Positions 58,634 to 64,000 of a DNA stretch of 64,000 bases are shown here, one piece after another. Position 1 is the stretch's first letter. Every line of letters begins with the position of its first letter. This DNA is from Gnetum montanum (Eukaryota > Streptophyta > Gnetopsida > Gnetales > Gnetaceae): assembly GCA_015680685.1 (NCBI GenBank), contig MNCI01008947.1, forward strand, positions 5,917-69,916. The letters are read 5' to 3'. Under the pieces are notes generated by a model. That model made no database searches and was not told the origin of the DNA. It saw only the letters and a list, made by a program, of their open reading frames with translations. Both the position numbers and the translations under genes were made by a program.

Positions 58634-60446
58634 ATGGAACTAGCTGGGGAAACAACTTGCACCCACGAAGAAAGCATAGATACACTGGAGCAAGAGTGTC
58701 TTCAACTTTCAACCCTTAATCTGAAACCACCAATCGAGGGAAGTTGAAAACTCTTAGAAAATCCAAATGAGTACTCTGATAGAAGAACACTAGTATGTGT
58801 GCAACCGACCAACCCTTATCATGAACCTAGAATGGTCTATGCACATAGCACATTTGAGAGAGGACGATCTCACTCCTTATTTCAGATCTCTCCCTTTCAA
58901 TTCAGTCATGGGGGAGATGGCCACCTATGCTAATCATTTGAGGCCCTCAATTCTTTTTAAATTTTTGTTTTACACATTTTTGTTTTACAAATTTCTTTAA
59001 CTTTTCTTATTTTTTTTTACAACATCATTTATACTTTTTCATTTCTTCATGTGTTTGATTACTTTGCTTGATGTGTCACTTAATAAGTTCTCTGAAGATG
59101 GTATAAACTATGTTCCATTGATTGCTAATGTTTGGTTTTTACCTTTAAGTTATGATGTTGATACTAAGGTATGGTTCTTTTGATATAGTAGGCAATGAAT
59201 CCACTTCATCCATACATCCATAAAATTCTATGGTCTCTCTTGACTTGGAACTGTACAGTCCCTTTCTCAATAATAAGAATTATCAACGAATTGGTGACTG
59301 GGTATTTCTCAAACTAAGGACTTAAGGATTGAAAAGGGTGTGACTTCAAGGGGATTTGATGCATTTGTGCTAGCCATTCTCTTGGGTACTTAGATGTTTT
59401 CTTCTTGAGTTTTCTTACTATTTCAATGTTGCTTCATTTTTGGGAAGCTAAGCCAATCAAAATAAAAATAACAAAGTCGTTGCATGGTGTGGTTCTCACG
59501 TATAAACACAAAACAAAAACAAAAACAAAAAAAATAGTGAGAATTCAAAGCACACCCCTTAGACGAAATAATCATTTGGGCTACAAGCACTGGTTATGGA
59601 ACTAAAATAAACATGTTCCCTCTAACTAAGGCCCTTCTTGCTTCCTACTTTCTCCTCTTTTGTTTCATTGGAATGGTAGTGGATCTTTGGTGGAAGCATT
59701 CTTATTACTTCAAGTGGATGGATGGGCTGAATGTATTAATGCGAAGTCACTAAATATGGGTTATTTGAGGCCAAATTTGGAATGGGATCTACTAAGTCAC
59801 ATTAACCATTAATACACAAGGGGTTGTACACCACCTTGTTCTTTAGATTCCATTCCATTCTCTTCTTTCCATCCTTCTTTTCCCATTTATTACCTCATTG
59901 CCGGTTGTATCAGTAGTTCATATTTTGGTGGATACATTGTTTTATTTTTGGTAAACTCTTGTGGTTAAGACTTTAACTCTTATCTTCAAATGACATTCCT
60001 AGAGCCTACAGACTCTTTGAATGTGGGATTGTTAGGGCATTAAGGGCATGAGCCTGCTTTGGGGAGGGCCCACTGGCATTCCTATTTGGTGCATCTGTTA
60101 ATTTCTTTCCTTTAAACATTTCTACAATCACCAATAATTTTGTTCATTTCCATCTTAGGCATCCATTTTATTGGTGTGACCATTGTTTCTTTTTCTCCAT
60201 CTTTCTTATTCCTTATCTTTTTCCATTCTATTGCTACTAGAGGTTCGCTCTCAATCATGGAGGTCCTAGTCTAATTTTTTCAATTTTCTCCTAACCCCTA
60301 CACCTCAAGTAGTCACCACTATCATATCTTCAGATCCATATCAGCCATATCACAACTCAGCCAATGGACCTTACATTGAAGCAAGGTATCAATTGCATTA
60401 GGATTCATTTACCCTTGCTAATATAAAAACTGTGTTGTGTGTGCAG
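58634..60446 (+). other. Non-coding block of element H with conserved purine tract
   Basis: TCATGGGGGAGATGGCCACC at 58907-58926 corresponds to tracts in A (17325-17340) and C (1394). GAATTCAAAGCACACCCCTT near 59541 and TTTGGGGAGGGCCCACTGGC near 60057 correspond to C near 2035 and 2565. It ends TGTTGTGTGTGCAG|ATG at 60446-60447. Confidence 0.6.
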
Positions 60447-60450
60447 ATGA

Positions 60451-61519
60451 CAATCATACAACAACAAATTGGATCTGGAGGGAACACTTGGAATGGACTG
60501 GTGTTGAAGTAGTTATGCAAGGAATGAGATTGATGGTGCGCTTATGGATGGACAACGAAAGGCACAATCTTGGCATTGGCAGCAACAAACTTCTTCTTTT
60601 CTCTCTCTCTTCTCTCTTCTCTCTCAGCTGCCAAATAAGGCTGGATGTCAAATGTACAAAGTGTTCAATCTTGTTGTCATGAACACTAGTTTTGTCATTG
60701 TTGGCACATTTGGCCATTTCATGGAATAGTAAAAGTAGAGATACTAGCAAAAGGGAATTTGTAAAACACTTACATGGTGGTGATGACAGTAGCCAGAAAT
60801 TGATTTGGAATTAGACTTGTCATGTGAAGATTGTACTTGGCAGAGCCAAAGCTCTGTAATATCTGCACTAGTCTCTGGAATAGCTACCTATACTCCAAGA
60901 CCAGAGCACCAGGTCTTTATGTGTATCTTGAATTCTATGGTAACAACGCTCTAGAGTATTCTAGGGCAGAATGCCCTTTGATTGTTCTAATCACCAGTCT
61001 AAGTAATTCTTCCTGAGATGGGTAGTTCCCATCAACATGATATGATCGGTTGGTAAAAATGATTGATCCAATCTATTTGGTAAAATTTGTATGTGTCTTC
61101 ACAGATATGATATATGTATGTGTTTAACTTGAGCTAGAATTCAAGCCTCTAATGTCAAACGTAGTGTGAACTCTTAGCCGTTTGGTGCAATGTGCTAGGC
61201 TTCTAATGTCAAACGTGGTGCGAACACTAAGTTTGGTGCAACGTGTTAGAAGAATGTCAAGTGAAGAGGCTTTTAGCTAAATTCGGGCACTTGGCTTTGA
61301 TAGCTACCATAATGTAGGCTACAATTTCACCGAAAGGGCCTTTTTTTTGTTTCCTCAAATAAAGTTGCCACCGAAAGCTATTGCCATTGCTAAGCAAGCT
61401 GGAAAGGTTCCCAATATATTTTATTGTCTCAAATTGTTGGAAGCAACTAGAATCTCAACTGTTCCGAGTTTAGGTTTTGGTCAAAAAGGAGTGTTTCCTC
61501 TACAAACAATGATCTTGCC
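60451..61519. other. Unidentified DNA, possible gene remnants
   Basis: A (CT)n-rich tract TCTCTCTCTTCTCTCTTCTC near 60600 ends in CTCTCAG, like a plant splice acceptor. Open pieces at 60437-60682, 60831-61016 and 61347-61541 do not match families I know. A short tandem repeat lies at 61148-61255. Confidence 0.35.
61148..61255. repeat. Imperfect tandem repeat, about 53-bp unit, two copies
   Basis: TCTAATGTCAAACGTAGTGT...TTTGGTGCAATGTGCTAG repeated as TCTAATGTCAAACGTGGTGC...TTTGGTGCAACGTGTTAG. Confidence 0.75.
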
Positions 61520-61879
61520 GCCAGAAGAAGAGATGTTGTAGATCATGGAAGCCTTTAAAAAAATTCAATGATGAATTTATGGCCAAATGGACAACAACAG
61601 AGATGGGCTTGTTGATTCTAAAGAATTTGTAGCTGCCACCTTCATGTTCATCAACTAGAGGAGCATGATTCTGAGAAATGGCAACAATGCTACAAAGCTG
61701 TGTTTCAGACACTTGATTTGGATAATGATGCATACATTACTCCTGAAGAACTTAGAATGCATACTGGATTAAAGGGATCTATTGAGCCTCTTTAAGAGGA
61801 AGCTGATATTGATACTGATGGAAAGATAAGCTTCGCTAAGTTCCAAAGGCTTCTGAGGAACGTAGCACATAAGCTGTAA
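61520..61879 (+). pseudogene. CDPK-related kinase (CRK) C-terminal EF-hand fragment, processed-type pseudogene
   Basis: An EF-hand loop at 61587-61643 reads MDNNRDGLVDSKEFVAATF. After a frameshift come HVHQLEEHDSEKWQQ, then VFQTLDLDNDAYITPEELRM, HTGLKGSIEPL, a stop, and EEADIDTDGKISFAKFQRLL, ending in TAA at 61877. This is the calmodulin-like tail of CRK kinases (CDPK superfamily), whose catalytic domain would lie upstream and is missing. At least one frameshift and one nonsense change make it non-functional. Exon boundaries are not apparent, suggesting a retrocopy or a fragment of a long last exon. Confidence 0.82.
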
Positions 61880-62039
61880 TTTTTTTTATACATATGAAGT
61901 ATGACATGTTTACAAGTTCAAAGAAAATAGTACTGAATGGAGTTTTTTTGTTGCATAAGTAATTGTCAATTTGCATCCTATGTGGGTTGGATAGAAACCT
62001 AGGACAATTCTCCCGAGGGGACAGCATGCCAAATGAAAT

Positions 62040-62830
62040 GTGGGTATTTATTCAACAATAGTGTTGTACAAGGACTTAATGAACGTGATGTGTCAAGGAG
62101 GAAATGTATTCCCACTCCCCAGAAAGCTAGGTCATGGGCAAGTGAAAATGGAGAATATCAAAGTGGAGAAGGTTAGACACACAATTTTTGTTGTTCATGT
62201 TAGCCGCAATGGGCCGATCAACCTGCTGATTGAAATGTCGACGCCACTGGTCCCAGGGTTGGGCTACAGGAGTTCCAGGAGGTGATCGAGTAGCTGTTTG
62301 TGCTCAATGGTGTGCTGAATCTTGGCATTTTTATTCCCATTCTTGAGTTATTTGATTTTTAGGGCTATGTCTACTTCATAAAAAAGGTGAGCAAGAAGTT
62401 GAACGTATGCGTGGGCGAGGTAATAGATGAACACTGGAAGTGTATGCAGAGTACAAAAAAGTATACTTCTCAAGATCTAGTGTATGTTCTCCTACAACTG
62501 CCAGACAATCCACAAATTGGCCTCAGCCGAACAAGGGTAAAGGTATACACGCAGGAAATCGTCACCGATGGAACTGAAAGCTCTACAACTCTCATGGAAT
62601 GGGGACTCGTAGGGTTTCTCTGAAGACCTACCTCGATGGAATGAGCAAAAGTAGAACTTGATTCAATAGTAGGCCATACTCGATGGAATCGTGAAAGAAA
62701 CAATGTGTCTGCATCCAGTGGTGCCGTTGCTGGTTATACGCTTAACCAGGGAGACCTACATCATTAATGGTTACCATTCTGGTGGGTGCTAGAATTATGA
62801 GGAATGTTTATCCGCGAAGATGAGGGTAAC
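62040..62830 (+). pseudogene. Cytochrome P450 pseudogene fragment (CYP71-clan-like)
   Basis: Ordered P450 pieces in shifting frames: KVEKVRHTIFVVHVSRNGPI (about 62155-62220), LFVLNGVLNLGIFIPILELF (about 62295), GYVYFIKKVSKKLNVC, VIDEHWK, QDLVYVLLQLPDNPQIGLSR, the I-helix region IVTDGTESSTTLMEWGL (about 62550-62610; the usual A/G-G-x-D/E-T-S/T core has D for G), AKVELDSIVGHTRW, the K-helix IVKETMCLHPVVPLLVIRLT (about 62678-62740) and ETYIINGYHSGG. The N-terminal membrane anchor, the ERR partner and the heme-Cys loop are not found. About 15 codons before the K-helix are deleted. At least three stops. The family inserts oxygen into small molecules at the ER; this copy cannot. Confidence 0.82.
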
Positions 62831-64000
62831 ATCAACATGTAACCTTCTTCAGTTAAAACAAGCCAAAGCCAATTCCACTGCCGATGCCTAATGTTTCGAT
62901 GGTGTCATTAGTAAAAATGGAGATGGCATTGTTCAAGATGTCAAATGTAGCTGCAACCGCTTGTTTTTCTATTATGTACACTGTTTAAAATAATGTGAGA
63001 AATTCAAAGAATAAGGGATAGAGAAATAGAGGACAAAACCACCATAAGCTCTACATCAACGATACCCTGGGTTTCACAATGGCAAGTGTTGCAGATTATG
63101 GATACAACTATTTTAAGAAAGGTTCCCTTAACCATTATCCAAAACTATAACACAAAAAATTAAATTAAAATTAATCAATTAAAACATGTATAGTGTTAGA
63201 TATACTTTAACAATATTGCATTGAAAAAGAGAAAAGAAATTTTTGGGATATTTGTGTAACTAAAAGGGGACATTTAGTTGGTATCCATTTTATTCCTAAA
63301 TTTCATGATAATTGTAGCTAAGGTTAAATTACCAAAAAACACATGCCAATGTTAGCATGATTTTCTCCTAACTTTATGTATAAGTTACAACTTCCTAACT
63401 TGTTGGGCAAGTAATATCTCCTAACTTGATGGGCAAGTTATAACTTCCTTACTTGGGAGAGAAGTTAGCCAAGATATTTTAGAATATGTAACTACCCATG
63501 AGACCCTATAAAAAGGCTTCAGGGGTTAGAAGTTAAAGAGAGATACTGGGGGTCTCACTCTTGGAGGAAGAAATTGTAAAAGATTGCTTGTAAGATGACT
63601 TGCTAAAGACAACATTTCAGCCTCTTTTTCACAGTCATGTGAGTTATGTTTTTTATTTTTTATTTTGTTTAAATTTTTTAGCTAGTGGTTTAGATAGTAT
63701 CATGCTTGGCAAATAATTTTGGGATTTTTAGATTGCTCTTATTGTTCTTGTTGCATGATAGAAGATTTCTATTAAAATTTTGCTATAGAAGAGCTTGTGT
63801 TTGAAAGCCTTAAGAGCATTTTAGTAGTAAATTTTATTATTGTGAAATGTATAAGAACCGCTATTGAGATTGTTATAAGAAAGCCTATGCATGTAGTCAA
63901 GCCGTTGAACAATTCAATAGTCAAGAGGGTTTAGAAAATCTTTGGTATTTTGATGGGACCAGAATAGCTTCTTTTATCTTTAAAGTGAATCTCCATGGTA
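62831..64000. other. AT-rich DNA with a promoter-like stretch, unidentified
   Basis: TACAACTTCCTAACTTG.. is repeated with variations near 63390-63450. A TATA-like CCCTATAAAAAGGCTTC at 63504-63520 is followed by GA-rich sequence and GGTCTCACTCTTGG, the look of an LTR U3/R junction. The window ends before a second LTR could be found. Confidence 0.35.

Larger units (their letters stand above)
54558..60450 (+). mobile_element. Gypsy element H: 5' LTR, gag, protease, no RT-IN; 3' truncated
   Basis: Plus-strand copy inserted into element I. It has the best-preserved PBS and gag of the family. After the protease (ends about 58633) it passes within 300 bases to the end-of-pol purine tract, so RT, RNase H and integrase are absent. 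The non-coding block runs to the AG|ATG of the 3' ORF at 60447, where similarity with the other copies is lost. No 3' LTR was seen. The left target bases would be GCTTC (54553-54557), not verifiable on the right. Confidence 0.75.

Noticed and set aside
61347-61541. 64-codon ORF as upstream part of the CRK fragment
   Set aside because: Its sequence does not resemble the CRK kinase domain or autoinhibitory region.

Overview
This is eukaryotic, almost certainly plant, nuclear repeat DNA. The clues are an Asp-tRNA-primed Ty3/gypsy family, a Met-tRNA-primed Ty1/copia element, tRNA-like SINE heads, an L1-type LINE relic, and broken fragments of plant genes (CDPK-related kinase, cytochrome P450, CCR4-like nuclease). 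The very low gene density, deep nesting and old but still alignable LTR copies fit a large slow-turnover genome. I think a gymnosperm/conifer is most likely, but that is inference. I found no intact host gene.

The dominant component is one Ty3/gypsy family resembling the plant Athila/Tat branch. I letter its copies A, B, C, E, F, G, H, I and J. Its LTRs are 0.7-0.93 kb with ends close to TGATGAG...CTCATCA. Its PBS matches tRNA-Asp. Its gag carries an odd CX2CX3HX4C knuckle. Past pol lies a ~1.5-2 kb non-coding block, then a second, same-strand ORF (the '3' ORF') whose start codon directly follows a splice-acceptor-like AG. Copy A (11283-24182, minus) keeps gag-PR-RT-RNaseH-IN-3' ORF, all decayed. 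Copy B (36940-45956, minus) has both LTRs and a perfect TSD but no pol. Copy H (54558 to about 60450, plus) has gag and protease but lacks RT-RNaseH-IN.

Layout: 1-1135 is LTR F lodged in LTR G. From 1136 to 24642 runs copy C (plus), split by an unrelated Met-tRNA-primed element (5086-9394) carrying a CCR4-like nuclease pseudogene, and by copy A, which sits inside C's 3' LTR. 24643-28137 is AT-rich old DNA with SINE heads and a second nuclease scrap. 28143-35030 is a nearly intact Ty1/copia element (minus; 509-bp LTRs, TSD gtgac) with one long pol ORF and one frameshift in gag. 36940-45956 is copy B, followed by solo LTR E (46019-46705, TSD atcat). 46706-48271 is a less AT-rich stretch of possible genic origin. 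48740-49258 is the end of copy J. 49259-53225 is old DNA with SINE and LINE relics. 53226-54557 is the 3' end of copy I, interrupted by H. 61.5-62.8 kb holds CRK and P450 pseudogenes.

The most interesting signal is the conserved 3' ORF with an AG|ATG acceptor in four copies. Copy B keeps gag and this ORF but has lost pol. This suggests that the 3' ORF is a genuine, spliced accessory gene of the family.
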